Source of the DNA: Roseivirga thermotolerans | Lineage (GTDB): Bacteria > Bacteroidota > Bacteroidia > Cytophagales > Cyclobacteriaceae | Reading direction: 5' to 3' | NCBI RefSeq assembly: GCF_014653175.1 | Contig: NZ_BNAG01000002.1 | Coordinates: forward strand, 620,001 to 684,000 | Length of the DNA: 64,000 nt | Part shown: piece after piece, positions 17,228 through 26,583 of the stretch | Layout: each line of letters begins with the position of its first letter | Numbering within the stretch: the stretch's first letter is position 1 | Position numbers and translations under genes: made by a program | Notes under the pieces: model-generated | Told to the model about the DNA's origin: nothing | The model's database searches: none | Seen by the model: the letters and a program-made list of their open reading frames with translations, nothing else

Positions 17228-17797
17228 TTAAGCCAAATCAGCCGAGAACCAATCGTTAAAACACTCAAGTGTCAAACGATGGATGGAATTAATTTGGTTC
17301 ATACTAAACAATCTAAATAACCGTATTGATTGATTTTTTTTAATAAAAGTGGTCGCTTGTGTTATTGACTCTTTGTCAATCAGTAAGTTATGAGTTTCCA
17401 ATAGCGAGTTAGACCATGGGTTGTCATCCAATAACAGTCGGGTGTTTTTGTTGGCAAGGGCAAGGAGCCGGTCTTCTACATATCGCAGAAAAATACCACT
17501 GGCAATAAGGTTACAGGAAAAGTGCCGGCCATACCAAACAATCACTCTGAAAGTAAAAATGTCTGTTTGAAAGAATGAAGAAGGAAAATCGAAAACCTGA
17601 AAGGGGTATCCGGAGTGATTGTTTCCTCTACTTATTTTAGAAGGAATGCTCGAAAGACCATCTGGTAAACTCCATATTGGTCTGCTTTTCCATAACTCGG
17701 CCAACTTTTGCTGGGTGTAGTATAGTAAATCGTTAACCTGTTTATCCGTTTTTAACTTCAGTTCAAAGAATTCCTTCTTTTCAAGGAAATCGATCAA
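17228..17797 (-). CDS. Hypothetical protein downstream of fabH
   Basis: The 189-residue product has no signal peptide or membrane segment. It begins MIDFLEKKEFFELKLKTD and contains an aromatic-rich centre (FPSSFFQTDIFTFRVIVWYG) with a basic, helical end. It starts 15 bp after the fabH stop, so the two are probably co-transcribed. I do not recognise a family. Confidence 0.7.
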   Translation of the reverse strand: MIDFLEKKEFFELKLKTDKQVNDLLYYTQQKLAELWKSRPIWSLPDGLSSIPSKISRGNNHSGYPFQVFDFPSSFFQTDIFTFRVIVWYGRHFSCNLIASGIFLRYVEDRLLALANKNTRLLLDDNPWSNSLLETHNLLIDKESITQATTFIKKNQSIRLFRLFSMNQINSIHRLTLECFNDWFSADLA

Positions 17798-17811
17798 CTC
17801 CTAATTAAGCT

Positions 17812-18807
17812 CTACCATCTGATGAGCGCTGAAGCCCATGTGAAACCACTCCCAAAAGCAGCCAGACAAACAAGGTCTCCATCTTTTATTCGGCCTTGTT
17901 CCCAAGCTTCGCTCATGGCGATAGGAATAGAAGCTGCTGTGGTGTTGCCAAGCTTCATTATGTTATTAAAGACCTTATCGTCAGCGAGACCAAATTGCTT
18001 TTGTACGAAGTTGCTAATGCGCAGATTGGCTTGATGAGGTACGAGCAGATCAATATCTTCAGGGGTTAGTCCATTATGCTGCAAGGCCTCTTGTATTACC
18101 TCGCTAAAACGCACCACAGCATGTTTGAAAACCGCATTTCCATTCATGGTTAGGTTGAATGTTTTGCCATCCAGCAGTTCTTTAGACAACCTTACTTTAC
18201 GGCTCGATCCGGGGTCTTTTACGTAAAGCTCCTCGGCATAATCGCCATCGGCATGTAGGTGAGTGGAAAGTATGCCTCTGTCCTCATCGGTAGCCTGAAC
18301 AATAGCAGCGCCTGCACCATCGGCAAAAATGACTGAACTCGAGCGTCCTTCTGTGGATTTATCCAGAGCAGACGATTGAATCTCCGCACCCACAACCAGA
18401 ACGGTTTTGTACATACCGGTTTTCACAAATTGGTCGGCAATAGATAGCGCATAAACAAAGCCAGAACAGGCATTTCTTATATCTAATGCGCCAATGCCCT
18501 GTAGGCCCAGTTCGCGCTGCAAAAGTACCCCGGAACCAGGGAAAAAATAGTCAGGTGTAATAGTAGCAAAAACTATAAAGTCAATATCGTCAGGTTGTAG
18601 TCCCGCTCTTTTCAGGGCCAATTTACTGGCTCGTGTAGCCATGTTAGATACGGTGTCTTTTTCCGGATTAAACCAACGTCTTTCCTCAATGCCCGTACGC
18701 TCAACGATCCACTCATGGTTGGTGTCCATTATTTTTTCCAGATCGCTGTTCCTCACAATGTTTTCAGGCACATAATGGCCAAGTCCGACTATTCTAGATT
18801 TTTTCAC
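17812..18807 (-). CDS. fabH: 3-oxoacyl-[acyl-carrier-protein] synthase III
   Basis: This 331-residue KASIII condenses acyl-CoA with malonyl-ACP to start fatty-acid synthesis, or belongs to the close KASIII-like group of specialised pathways. The catalytic triad is visible: Cys114 in DIRNACSGFVYAL, His in LLVPHQANLRI and Asn in KLGNTTAASIP. The N-terminal WIVERTGIEERRW is typical. No other fab genes are adjacent, so it is probably a stand-alone paralogue; many Bacteroidota have several. The upstream gap (18808-19084) shows no gene. Confidence 0.93.
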   Translation of the reverse strand: MKKSRIVGLGHYVPENIVRNSDLEKIMDTNHEWIVERTGIEERRWFNPEKDTVSNMATRASKLALKRAGLQPDDIDFIVFATITPDYFFPGSGVLLQRELGLQGIGALDIRNACSGFVYALSIADQFVKTGMYKTVLVVGAEIQSSALDKSTEGRSSSVIFADGAGAAIVQATDEDRGILSTHLHADGDYAEELYVKDPGSSRKVRLSKELLDGKTFNLTMNGNAVFKHAVVRFSEVIQEALQHNGLTPEDIDLLVPHQANLRISNFVQKQFGLADDKVFNNIMKLGNTTAASIPIAMSEAWEQGRIKDGDLVCLAAFGSGFTWASALIRW

Positions 18808-19084
18808 AGGCAGGAGTTTTTGTTTGAGTATTATTCATAACCGCTCTTCACAGCATTGTTGCCTTTTTGGGCAACGCACAATTTACGCAAAATAGAACAA
18901 TGGCGGCATTTTGCCACAAGCCGCTCCGTAAATTGTGGTGAGGAAAGGCTTAAAACATGTAAGAGCTAACATTTTTGGTGAGTGGCTGGCGCACAACCCA
19001 AAATAAGCTTTAGTTTGCCTGCTGGAAAAAAAGCAACATACTCAAAACATATTCGTAACAGTGTTGGAAAGTAGTTTGAGAGAA

Positions 19085-19852
19085 ATGATGAAAGGTGGTC
19101 TTTGCTGTTTTGTGGCCTTGGTACTGGTGACCTTTACAAGCTGTGGTGATCATGAAAAAGAGCTTACTGCCGATGAGATCATTCAAAAAGCGGTGAAGCG
19201 TCATGGAGGCGATAATTACGACAACATGGAAGTGGAATTTGACTTTCGCAATCGCCACTTCAGAGCAAAAATCAGCAATGGAGAATATGTTTACGAACGC
19301 AGTTTTAAAAGTGACAATGGCTGGGTAACAGACATATGGTCTAATAAAAAATTTAAGCGCATGGTAGGGGAGAAAGAAATAAAACTCGACCGTGAAGATA
19401 TGCGCACATACCGTACGGCTACTAATTCTGTAATTTATTTTGCACTTCTTCCCTTTAACCTGGACGATCCGGTGGTGAACCGGCAACTAATGCGTTCGGT
19501 GGAAATTAAAGGGCAACCCTACTACAAAGTAGAAATTACCTATGGTGAAAATGGAGGAGGGCAAGATTTTGAAGACGTGTACATTTATTGGATACACAAG
19601 GAAAACTTCACGGTAGACTACCTGGCCTACTCCTTTAATATAAATGGAGGAGGGGTTCGCTTTAGAGAGGCCTACAACCAGCGTGAGGTCGAAGGCATAC
19701 GCTTTCAAGATTATATGAACTATACCATAGAAGAAGACTTTCCTGCCCACGAATTAGACTATGCTTTTGTAACCAACAAATTAAAGCTGGTGTCTAAAAT
19801 TGAGTTGGAAAACGTTGAAGTAAGACTTTTTCCGCAACCGCTGGCCGACTAG
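19085..19852 (+). CDS. DUF6503-like lipoprotein
   Basis: The start was set at ATG 19085 rather than an upstream GTG, because it puts a normal lipoprotein signal first: MMKGGLCCFVALVLV and then TFTSCGD with the lipobox Cys. The roughly 230 mature residues are rich in beta strands with AVKRHGGDNYDNMEVEFDFR near the start and many outer-membrane-lipoprotein-like strand repeats, resembling the DUF6503/LolA-like family of Bacteroidota. Its role is unknown. It ends overlapping by 4 bp the convergent SRAP-like gene. Confidence 0.75.
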   Translation: MMKGGLCCFVALVLVTFTSCGDHEKELTADEIIQKAVKRHGGDNYDNMEVEFDFRNRHFRAKISNGEYVYERSFKSDNGWVTDIWSNKKFKRMVGEKEIKLDREDMRTYRTATNSVIYFALLPFNLDDPVVNRQLMRSVEIKGQPYYKVEITYGENGGGQDFEDVYIYWIHKENFTVDYLAYSFNINGGGVRFREAYNQREVEGIRFQDYMNYTIEEDFPAHELDYAFVTNKLKLVSKIELENVEVRLFPQPLAD

Positions 19853-20547
19853 CTAAATAAAGTAAGGTTGCCAAACTGATTGGCAGGAGGCACCTTCTCC
19901 CACAAGGCGCTCCCATTAAAATTAGGATCTGCCAAACGCGGGTTAATTGTATAGTGTTTTATGGGCTCGTCACTAAACGGCTTAACAAACTCCAGAATGC
20001 TTTCGGCTGTGTTGCTGTCATTGAGCCATTCCATCATTAGGTCTTCATTAAGAATGGCCGGCATTCGAGAGGTAACTTCGCTTACATCGCCAGAGGCCTC
20101 GGTGGTCAAGATCATAAAAGTATTCACCTGTTCACCATCTTCTGTTTCAAAGGTGTCCCATATACCGGCTATACCAAAGAGCGAATTGTTTTGCAGATAA
20201 AAGCGGTATGGAACCTGTTCTTTTTTGCCCAGGTCTTTCCAATCATAAAAACTATCGGCAGGGATTATACAACGTTGCTGCTTTAGACTTTTACGTTGAG
20301 AAGCCTTGCTTAGGAGGGTTTCTACAGGTGCATAGAGCAGCTTATGGCTCACGCCTTTACTCTTTGTAAAGGAAGGGTGGATGCCCCAATAAAAATAGCT
20401 TAGTACATCAGGGTCGGCACTGGTTATGGCCGGTAATAGCTGAGTAGGTTGCGCGTTAAAGGTGCCTTGGTGATTGTCGGGAACTTCAACACTAAAATGT
20501 TCTTGAATAAGCTGAGCTTCGGATGCAATAGAGAAGTTAGGGAGCAT
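19849..20547 (-). CDS. SRAP-fold (YedK/HMCES-like) protein lacking all catalytic residues
   Basis: The 232-residue product follows the SRAP fold throughout: FNAQPTQLLPAI, SYFYWGIHPSF, LLYAPVETL, RCIIPADSFYDWKD, FGIAGIWDTF, TTEASGDVSEVTSRMPAIL and a C-terminal INPRLAD segment. Classical SRAP proteins crosslink abasic sites with Cys2 and need Asn, Glu and His. Here the MCGR start is absent (MLPNFS, with an in-frame TAA just before the ATG), the NARxET Asn is Tyr72, the YEW Glu is Asp102, and the His before RMP is Thr159. No upstream MCGR-coding sequence was found in other frames. It is therefore probably a binding-only or non-canonical paralogue. Confidence 0.85.
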   Translation of the reverse strand: MLPNFSIASEAQLIQEHFSVEVPDNHQGTFNAQPTQLLPAITSADPDVLSYFYWGIHPSFTKSKGVSHKLLYAPVETLLSKASQRKSLKQQRCIIPADSFYDWKDLGKKEQVPYRFYLQNNSLFGIAGIWDTFETEDGEQVNTFMILTTEASGDVSEVTSRMPAILNEDLMMEWLNDSNTAESILEFVKPFSDEPIKHYTINPRLADPNFNGSALWEKVPPANQFGNLTLFS

Positions 20548-20682
20548 TTAGTCGATCTAAAATTGGTATTCCAAGTTCGTTAAAAAAGCCTTTGGAATCA
20601 AATTGTAAAAAACTTGTTTGCAAAGAAAGCAATAGCCCAACAAAGTGTATGACAGATCGGGCTTTATTCTGGTATCTTTAAT

Positions 20683-20713
20683 TTGAATATAGATTGTTTT
20701 AAACCTATTTTTG
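20683..20713 (+). promoter_or_regulatory. Bacteroidota-type promoter of pdhC
   Basis: TTG (20683-20685) is followed after 20 bp by TATTTTTG (20706-20713), a full match to TTG-N20-TAnnTTTG. The start codon is 24 bp further on. Confidence 0.65.
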
Positions 20714-20737
20714 GAGCCTAAATTTTGACGGAGCAAT

Positions 20738-22366
20738 ATGGCTGAAATTGTAAAAATGCCAAAGATGAGTGACACCATGGAAGAAGGTGTTATTGCGGTT
20801 TGGCATAAAAAAGTTGGTGATAAAGTAGAATCTGGAGAATTGATGGCCGAAATCGAGACCGATAAGGCTACCATGGACTATGAATCATTTCATGAAGGCA
20901 CTGTGCTGTACCTTGGTGCAAAAGAAGGAGAAGCGGTAGCCGTAAATGGCATATTGGCAATTGTTGGCGAAGAGGGAGAAGATTATAAAGCCCTTTTGAA
21001 TGGAGCCCAGGAAGAAGCCACCGAAGAAAAGAAAGAAGAGAAAAAGGCAGAACCCCAGAAAGCTGCTGAAAAAATAGATACCAGCAACATCAATGCTGAA
21101 ATTGTACGTATGCCCAAAATGAGCGACACTATGGAAGAAGGTGTTATTGCGGCATGGCACAAGAAGGTAGGTGATAAAGTAGAAGCTGGAGAACTAATGG
21201 CCGAAATTGAAACCGATAAGGCCACTATGGAATACGAGTCCTACCACGATGGTACCGTACTTTACCTGGGAGCTGAGGAAGGAAGTTCGGTAAAAGTAGA
21301 TGGTATTTTGGCAGTAGTTGGTGAAGAAGGTGCCGATTATGAGGCACTCATTAAGGCCGACCAGCAAGGAGGTACTCCTGATGATGAGCCGACTCCGACT
21401 GCCAAAGAAGAGAGCAAACAGGAAGAAGCCAAGAGCGAGCCTATATCTTCGGGTTCTTCCTCAAACAATACATCAGGAAGCAATGGCCGTATCAAAGCCT
21501 CTCCTTTAGCAAAGAAAATGGCAGAAGAAAGGGGGATTGACATCAGCCTTGTAAAAGGTAGTGGAGATGGCGGACGTATTGTGAAGCGTGATGTTGAGAA
21601 CTACGTACCAAGTCAGCAAGCGCAGGCTCCGGCTCAGGAAGCCGCTGCAGCTCCGGCTGTGCAGTTACCCAAAGTAGTTGGCGAAGAAAGCTTTGAGGAG
21701 ATGAGAGTGAGTCAAATGCGTAAAACCATTGCTAAGAGACTTTCTCAAAGCAAATTTACCGCACCGCACTTCTACCTCACCATGGAAATCAACATGGATA
21801 AGGCCATAGAAGCCAGAAAGAGTATGAATGAGGTTTCACCGGTAAAAATATCGTTTAACGATATGGTCATTAAGGCTGCCTCGGTGGCCCTGAGAAAACA
21901 TCCACAGGTAAACTCATCATGGCTAGAAGATAAAATCCGCATAAATCACCATGTGCACATTGGTGTGGCCGTGGCGGTCGATGAGGGACTGCTTGTGCCT
22001 GTTGTACGATTTGCCGATAGTAAACCACTTTCGCATATTTCTGCCGAGGTGAAAGAGTTGGGAGGAAAGGCCAAGAATAAAAAGCTTCAACCCGAAGAAA
22101 TGTCGGGCAATACCTTTACCATTTCTAACCTGGGAATGTTTGGTATAGATGAATTTACGGCCATCATTAATCCGCCTGATGCCTGTATTATGGCCGTTGG
22201 AGGCATTAAAGAAACAGCCGTAGTTAAAGATGGTCAGTTGACCATTGGAAACATTATGAAGGTAACCTTATCGTGCGATCACCGTGTAGTGGATGGGGCA
22301 GTAGGTTCCGCCTTCTTGCAAACCTTCAAGAGTCTGCTGGAAGATCCGGTGAGGCTGTTGGTATAA
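20738..22366 (+). CDS. pdhC: Pyruvate dehydrogenase complex E2 (dihydrolipoyl acetyltransferase)
   Basis: This 542-residue subunit transfers acetyl groups from lipoate to CoA. Two tandem lipoyl domains (about residues 1-80 and 123-203) each carry the lipoylation motif ETDKATM. After a Glu/Ser/Asn-rich linker comes an E3/E1-binding domain (ASPLAKKMAEERGIDISLVK, near residue 255), then the catalytic domain with FTISNLGMFG and the active-site SCDHRVVDGA. The two lipoyl domains share almost identical DNA, suggesting internal duplication. E1 and E3 genes are not adjacent. Confidence 0.95.
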   Translation: MAEIVKMPKMSDTMEEGVIAVWHKKVGDKVESGELMAEIETDKATMDYESFHEGTVLYLGAKEGEAVAVNGILAIVGEEGEDYKALLNGAQEEATEEKKEEKKAEPQKAAEKIDTSNINAEIVRMPKMSDTMEEGVIAAWHKKVGDKVEAGELMAEIETDKATMEYESYHDGTVLYLGAEEGSSVKVDGILAVVGEEGADYEALIKADQQGGTPDDEPTPTAKEESKQEEAKSEPISSGSSSNNTSGSNGRIKASPLAKKMAEERGIDISLVKGSGDGGRIVKRDVENYVPSQQAQAPAQEAAAAPAVQLPKVVGEESFEEMRVSQMRKTIAKRLSQSKFTAPHFYLTMEINMDKAIEARKSMNEVSPVKISFNDMVIKAASVALRKHPQVNSSWLEDKIRINHHVHIGVAVAVDEGLLVPVVRFADSKPLSHISAEVKELGGKAKNKKLQPEEMSGNTFTISNLGMFGIDEFTAIINPPDACIMAVGGIKETAVVKDGQLTIGNIMKVTLSCDHRVVDGAVGSAFLQTFKSLLEDPVRLLV

Positions 22367-22375
22367 AGAACTAAC

Positions 22376-22490
22376 AAATGCTGCTTTAAGAGCCTCAGAC
22401 TTTTATGCGTAAAAGTCTGATCCGATTGCTCATTAAAACCAGAATGCCGAAGGGCTACGGTTTTGGGCAATGGCTTTTGAAGCAGCATTT
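22376..22490. other. Cloverleaf-like nested inverted repeat between pdhC and hslV
   Basis: The outer stem AAATGCTGCTTTAAGAGCC (22376-22394) pairs with 22472-22490 over 19 bp, two of them G-U in one strand. Inside are TCAGACTTTT/AAAAGTCTGA (10-bp stem, 6-nt loop, 22395-22420) and a weaker stem-loop AAAACC/GGTTTT with ATTG/CAAT (22425-22471). Together they make a three-way junction of about 115 nt ending in a T-run (22488-22492). It could be a structured RNA, a terminator, or a mobile hairpin element. Confidence 0.55.
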
Positions 22491-22510
22491 TTCATTAAAG
22501 CAAATTGAAA

Positions 22511-23050
22511 ATGACAAAGATAAAATCGACAACTGTTTTGGCCGTAAAGCACAATGGAGGTATTGCCATAGGTGCCGATGGTCAGGCTACTATGGGAAAC
22601 ACTGTGGCTAAGAGCAATGTAAAAAAAATCAGGAAACTTCAGGAAGGTAAGATAGTGACCGGCTTTGCAGGATCTACTGCTGATGCCTTTACTTTGCTGG
22701 AGCGTTTCGATGAGAAACTAAATGCCTATGGGGGTAACATGAAACGTGCAGCCATAGAGTTGGCCAAAGACTGGCGTATGGATCGTTACCTGAGACGGTT
22801 GGAGTCTATGCTCATTGTGGCCGATAAAGAAGACATATTAATTCTCTCCGGAACCGGTGATGTATTGGAGCCTGACAATGGCATTGCAGCCATAGGATCA
22901 GGGAGCATGTATGCCCAGGCGGCAGCTCAGGCTCTGGTAAAGCATGCTCCTGAACTTGACAGCTATAAAATTGTCGAAGAAAGCTTAAAAATTGCTGCTG
23001 ACATCTGTATTTACACCAATAGTAATTTGATTATTGAGAGAATTTCCTAA
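22511..23050 (+). CDS. hslV: ATP-dependent protease subunit HslV
   Basis: This 179-residue protein is the proteolytic dodecamer of HslUV, related to the proteasome beta subunit. The ATG at 22511 gives [17 protein letters not shown]; removal of six residues exposes the N-terminal Thr nucleophile. [10 protein letters not shown] and [11 protein letters not shown] are typical, as is the C-terminal region with [11 protein letters not shown]. The partner ATPase HslU is not adjacent. The leader region contains the large nested inverted repeat described separately. Confidence 0.95.
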   Translation: MTKIKSTTVLAVKHNGGIAIGADGQATMGNTVAKSNVKKIRKLQEGKIVTGFAGSTADAFTLLERFDEKLNAYGGNMKRAAIELAKDWRMDRYLRRLESMLIVADKEDILILSGTGDVLEPDNGIAAIGSGSMYAQAAAQALVKHAPELDSYKIVEESLKIAADICIYTNSNLIIERIS

Positions 23051-23161
23051 ATTTGTGTTTAGAAATAGTGCAACTTTTTCTAACACCAACAACACCTATC
23101 ATTTTCTAACTATTCTGAGATATTCAGACATTGAAAGCGCATGCTTTCTAAAACAAAGAAA

Positions 23162-23683
23162 ATGAAAACCATAGGTAGATTATTAATTCTCTCATTCTTA
23201 ACTGTAGTGCTTGGGGCTTGTGCAGAGTCTCCGGTGGTTAACTATCAGGAAGCTACAGAAGGCAGACTTCTGTTGGGAGCCAATGTGCACCTGGGAAATG
23301 GTGAGGTAGTAGAGAATGCTGCACTTGGTGTAAAAGATGGCTATGTGACCCTTCTGGCTGCCGATGCACTAGATCAGTTAGACCTGAGAAAATTTCAGGT
23401 AGATCAGTTAGGGCCGGAGTACCATATTTATCCTTTTAAGAAAATTGATGCCGGAAATTCTGGGATTGTCCTGGCAAGGGCCGATTCAGAACCAATAAAT
23501 ATTGCGATACGCGACAAAGAAGTGGAAAAATGTATAACCATTGGTTGTGAAGCGCAGTTGTTAATATGCTACGGAAGCATTCAAGATATCTCCAAGTTCA
23601 GAGTAGACTATGTGGTGATGGGAGGAGAGAAAGTTAAGATAATGAGGCAAAGCGACTACGGTTCCGCTATACTGCCCGATTAA
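23162..23683 (+). CDS. Hypothetical lipoprotein
   Basis: From ATG 23162 the product has 173 residues. It starts MKTIGRLLILSFLTVVLGAC with a lipobox Cys. The mature part has short beta-like segments (GANVHLGNGEVVENAALGVK, NIAIRDKEVEKCITIGCEAQ) and several Cys. No family recognised. An upstream in-frame ATG at 23141 would add MLSKTKK, less like a signal start. It is followed by a terminator. Confidence 0.7.
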   Translation: MKTIGRLLILSFLTVVLGACAESPVVNYQEATEGRLLLGANVHLGNGEVVENAALGVKDGYVTLLAADALDQLDLRKFQVDQLGPEYHIYPFKKIDAGNSGIVLARADSEPINIAIRDKEVEKCITIGCEAQLLICYGSIQDISKFRVDYVVMGGEKVKIMRQSDYGSAILPD

Positions 23684-23712
23684 ATTGTAACAGTCTGATC
23701 ATATACATAAAA

Positions 23713-23746
23713 GGCCGCTGTGATATCATAGCGGTTTTTTGTTTTT
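23713..23746 (+). terminator. Rho-independent terminator
   Basis: CCGCTGTGAT (23715-23724) pairs with ATCATAGCGG (23725-23734) with one wobble, followed by TTTTTTGTTTTT. It ends the lipoprotein gene and faces the convergent aminotransferase gene. Confidence 0.8.
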
Positions 23747-23772
23747 GAGCCGTTTTTAAGTACATCAGTCCT

Positions 23773-24960
23773 TTATTGGCAAGCTTCCTCAATTGATTCA
23801 CTAATCAACCTTCCGGCAGTTTCTATATCTTCCATACTTATATTGATGGGAGGAGCCAGGCGGAAGCTTTCAGGGCAAGAGAGAAACCAGAAAGTAATAA
23901 TACCTCTCTTTAAACAGGCTTGAACAATTTTTTGAACCAATTCAGCATGCTCAAATTCAATGGCGAACATTAGCCCCTTTCTGCGAATCTCCTTTATGGC
24001 CGAATGTCTAATAGCCTTTTCCAAATGGTAGCCTTTTTCTTCAACCGAAGCGAGCATATTCTCTTCTTCAATAGCCCTGAGGTTGGCCAAAGCGGCAGCA
24101 CAGTTTACGGGATGCCCGCCAAAAGTAGTAATATGGCCCAGCATGGGAGCATGGGTAAAGAGATTCATTTTTTCATGCGAAGAAATAAACGCTCCAATGG
24201 GCATTCCTCCACCAAGGGCTTTGGCAAGGGTGAGGATATCCGGTACTACTTCATAGTGTTCAAAGGCAAACATTTTACCGGTACGACCAATGCCTGTTTG
24301 TATTTCATCGAAAATAAGCTGAGTCCCTGTTTGGTTGCACTTATTGCGCAATGCCTCCAGAAACTCCCTGGTGGCTATGCGTACCCCGGCATCTCCCTGA
24401 ATAGGTTCTACCAAAACAGCGGCAGTTTTTTCAGAAATAAGTTCTACATCGGCTAGTCGATTGAAATGAATGAAGCGAACATCGGGCAATAAAGGTCTAA
24501 AACGATACTTCTTGGTTTCGTTGCCCGATACACTAAGAGCTCCGTGAGTGCTGCCATGGTACGACTTGTGGCAGGAAATTACTTCTGTTCTGCCAGTAAC
24601 CCGTTTGGCTAGTTTTAAAGCTCCTTCAATGGCTTCGGCTCCGCTGTTTACAAAATAGCTACAGTTTAGACTTTTGGGGAGTAGCCCGGCCAGCTCAAGA
24701 GCCAATTGGTTTTGAGGTGTTTGAATAAACTCTCCGTAGGCCATTACATGCATATACTTGTCTAATTGCTCTTTAATGGCGACTACTACTTTGGGATGTC
24801 GATGGCCTATGTTTGTTACCGCTATACCGGAAATGAGGTCGTAGTATTGCTTACCATTCTTATCAAAAATATATGTGCCTTCGGCATGGCTCACTTCTAT
24901 AGCCAATGGGTGAGGAGAGGTTTGAGCCAAATGGTGCAAAAAGATTTCCTGCGAGTTCAT
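23773..24960 (-). CDS. Class III PLP-dependent aminotransferase (acetylornithine/ornithine type)
   Basis: The start was set at MNSQEIFLHH (24958-24960). Upstream codons to 25005 are in frame but give an unlikely Cys-rich extension. The 395-residue product shows the class III pattern: YDLISGIAVTNIGHRHP, VNSGAEAIEGALKLAKR, EPIQGDAGV, IFDEIQTGIGRTGK, and the PLP lysine in LTLAKALGGGMPIGAF. The substrate cannot be fixed from sequence; acetylornithine or ornithine aminotransferases are closest in memory. It is divergent from the GT39 gene with only 57 bp between starts. Confidence 0.88.
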   Translation of the reverse strand: MNSQEIFLHHLAQTSPHPLAIEVSHAEGTYIFDKNGKQYYDLISGIAVTNIGHRHPKVVVAIKEQLDKYMHVMAYGEFIQTPQNQLALELAGLLPKSLNCSYFVNSGAEAIEGALKLAKRVTGRTEVISCHKSYHGSTHGALSVSGNETKKYRFRPLLPDVRFIHFNRLADVELISEKTAAVLVEPIQGDAGVRIATREFLEALRNKCNQTGTQLIFDEIQTGIGRTGKMFAFEHYEVVPDILTLAKALGGGMPIGAFISSHEKMNLFTHAPMLGHITTFGGHPVNCAAALANLRAIEEENMLASVEEKGYHLEKAIRHSAIKEIRRKGLMFAIEFEHAELVQKIVQACLKRGIITFWFLSCPESFRLAPPINISMEDIETAGRLISESIEEACQ

Positions 24961-25017
24961 GTGCGAAATTAATGAAGTTCTGCATTCCCATTGGCACCTA
25001 TTCATTAGTTTTGACCT

Positions 25018-26583
25018 ATGTTGAATACCACTCCTTTTAGCCCTTTTGAGAAAGGATTTTTGTGGTTCTTTCTGTGTCTGGTTGTATTCGCCTTTTATTA
25101 TCAGTTGGGTATCTATCCATTGTTTCTGGAGGAGCCCCGTAGGGGATTAATTGCTCTGGAAATGATGATGCAGGACAATTACTGGGTTCCGACACAAACG
25201 GGTGATTTGTACTTCAGGAAACCACCATTGTACAATTGGCTTCTCATTTTGTCGTACAAGGTATTTGGTGTCAATGAGTGGGCCACTCGTTTTTTTTCGG
25301 TTTCAAGTCACCTGCTTTTAGGGCTTATCACCTATCTGTTTTCTAAGAGATATTTGGGCAATGCATTGGCTGTGCTTGTGGCCTTTAGCTATTTGTTGGC
25401 GGTGGATATACTGGTCTATTTTTCGGCTTTAGGCGAAATAGACTTGTTCTATGCGCTGCTTACCACCCCAATACTTTTTGGGATATTCCACTACGGGGAA
25501 AAGGGTAGCTACCTTAAGCTTTTTCTTTTGGTATATGGGCTAACAGCCCTGGCCTTCCTCACCAAGGGCTTAAGTGCCCTTCCATTTACTGGCATTAGTT
25601 TGTTGGTATATTTCAGTTGGAAAAAGCGTTTTAGAGAGCTTTTCTTTTGGAGGCATTGGTTGGGTGTCTTGCTGTTCTCAGTCCTGGTAGGAGGGTATTT
25701 TTATCAGTATAGCCAGTACGAGGAAGTGAGCGGATGGTGGACTACTTTATTCCGCGAATCAGCCGAGAAGGCCACAGGAGGAGGCTTTTCTAAATGGATT
25801 AATCATTTAATAGCTTTTCCCCTCGATACACTCAAAAACCTGCTTCCGGCTACTTTTTTCTTGCCCGTTATTTTCAGAAAGCAGATTATCCAGTTGCTTA
25901 AAGCCAACCGATTGGTTTGGTATGGTGTGCTCGTATTCCTTAGTAATTTTGCGGTGTATTGGTTGTCTACTGAAGGGCGATCGAGATACATTTACCCCTT
26001 GTTCCCTTTCGCTTGCCTGGTGTTGATTTATGCCGGAGAGTTGTCTGGCGTTCGCTGGAAAGATAAGTACCTTAGAGCAGTTTCCATTGTTTGTGCGGGG
26101 CTTATGATTATCGCTTTTGCAGCCATTCCGTTTTTACCTTCCTTAGAAGCGGTTGACAATCGATGGGTAATAACCGGTATGGGGGTGTTCCTTCTCACCG
26201 TGCTTTTAGGGATTACTTTAAAAAGAAGGGTGAGACCCTATTTGGCCGTTTTGGCCGTATTGTGTGTTTTGCGTTTAGGTTTTTCTTTCATTGTTCCGCA
26301 AACAAGGGAAAAGACAACGGGTGCAGCCAAAGACAAGGCTTTGGCAACCGAATTTGCCTTACTTACGGAAGGAAAGCCACTTTACAGGCTTGGTGATGTG
26401 CGCATGTCGCTAACTGTAGTTTTTTACCTGGAAAGAGAGCGTGGAGAAGTATTGAAACAGAAAGGAGAGTTTTCGCAGGGGTATTTTTTCTGCTATACAG
26501 AAGATTTACCCACCACATACCAACCGGTGGGGGAGCTGAGTTATCACGGAGAGCCCATATATTTAATTCGCTATACACCTTAA
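25018..26583 (+). CDS. Glycosyltransferase family 39 / ArnT-like membrane protein
   Basis: The 521-residue product is a polytopic GT-C enzyme that would use a lipid-linked sugar donor. The first extracytoplasmic loop holds the conserved acidic motif in FLEEPRRGLIALEMM, followed by FRKPPLYNWLL, as in ArnT and PMT-like enzymes. About ten to twelve hydrophobic segments follow, and the last 120 residues are a soluble domain. The acceptor is unknown. A TAGTTTTG -7-like element lies immediately upstream. Its last bases overlap the convergent response-regulator gene. Confidence 0.87.
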   Translation: MLNTTPFSPFEKGFLWFFLCLVVFAFYYQLGIYPLFLEEPRRGLIALEMMMQDNYWVPTQTGDLYFRKPPLYNWLLILSYKVFGVNEWATRFFSVSSHLLLGLITYLFSKRYLGNALAVLVAFSYLLAVDILVYFSALGEIDLFYALLTTPILFGIFHYGEKGSYLKLFLLVYGLTALAFLTKGLSALPFTGISLLVYFSWKKRFRELFFWRHWLGVLLFSVLVGGYFYQYSQYEEVSGWWTTLFRESAEKATGGGFSKWINHLIAFPLDTLKNLLPATFFLPVIFRKQIIQLLKANRLVWYGVLVFLSNFAVYWLSTEGRSRYIYPLFPFACLVLIYAGELSGVRWKDKYLRAVSIVCAGLMIIAFAAIPFLPSLEAVDNRWVITGMGVFLLTVLLGITLKRRVRPYLAVLAVLCVLRLGFSFIVPQTREKTTGAAKDKALATEFALLTEGKPLYRLGDVRMSLTVVFYLERERGEVLKQKGEFSQGYFFCYTEDLPTTYQPVGELSYHGEPIYLIRYTP

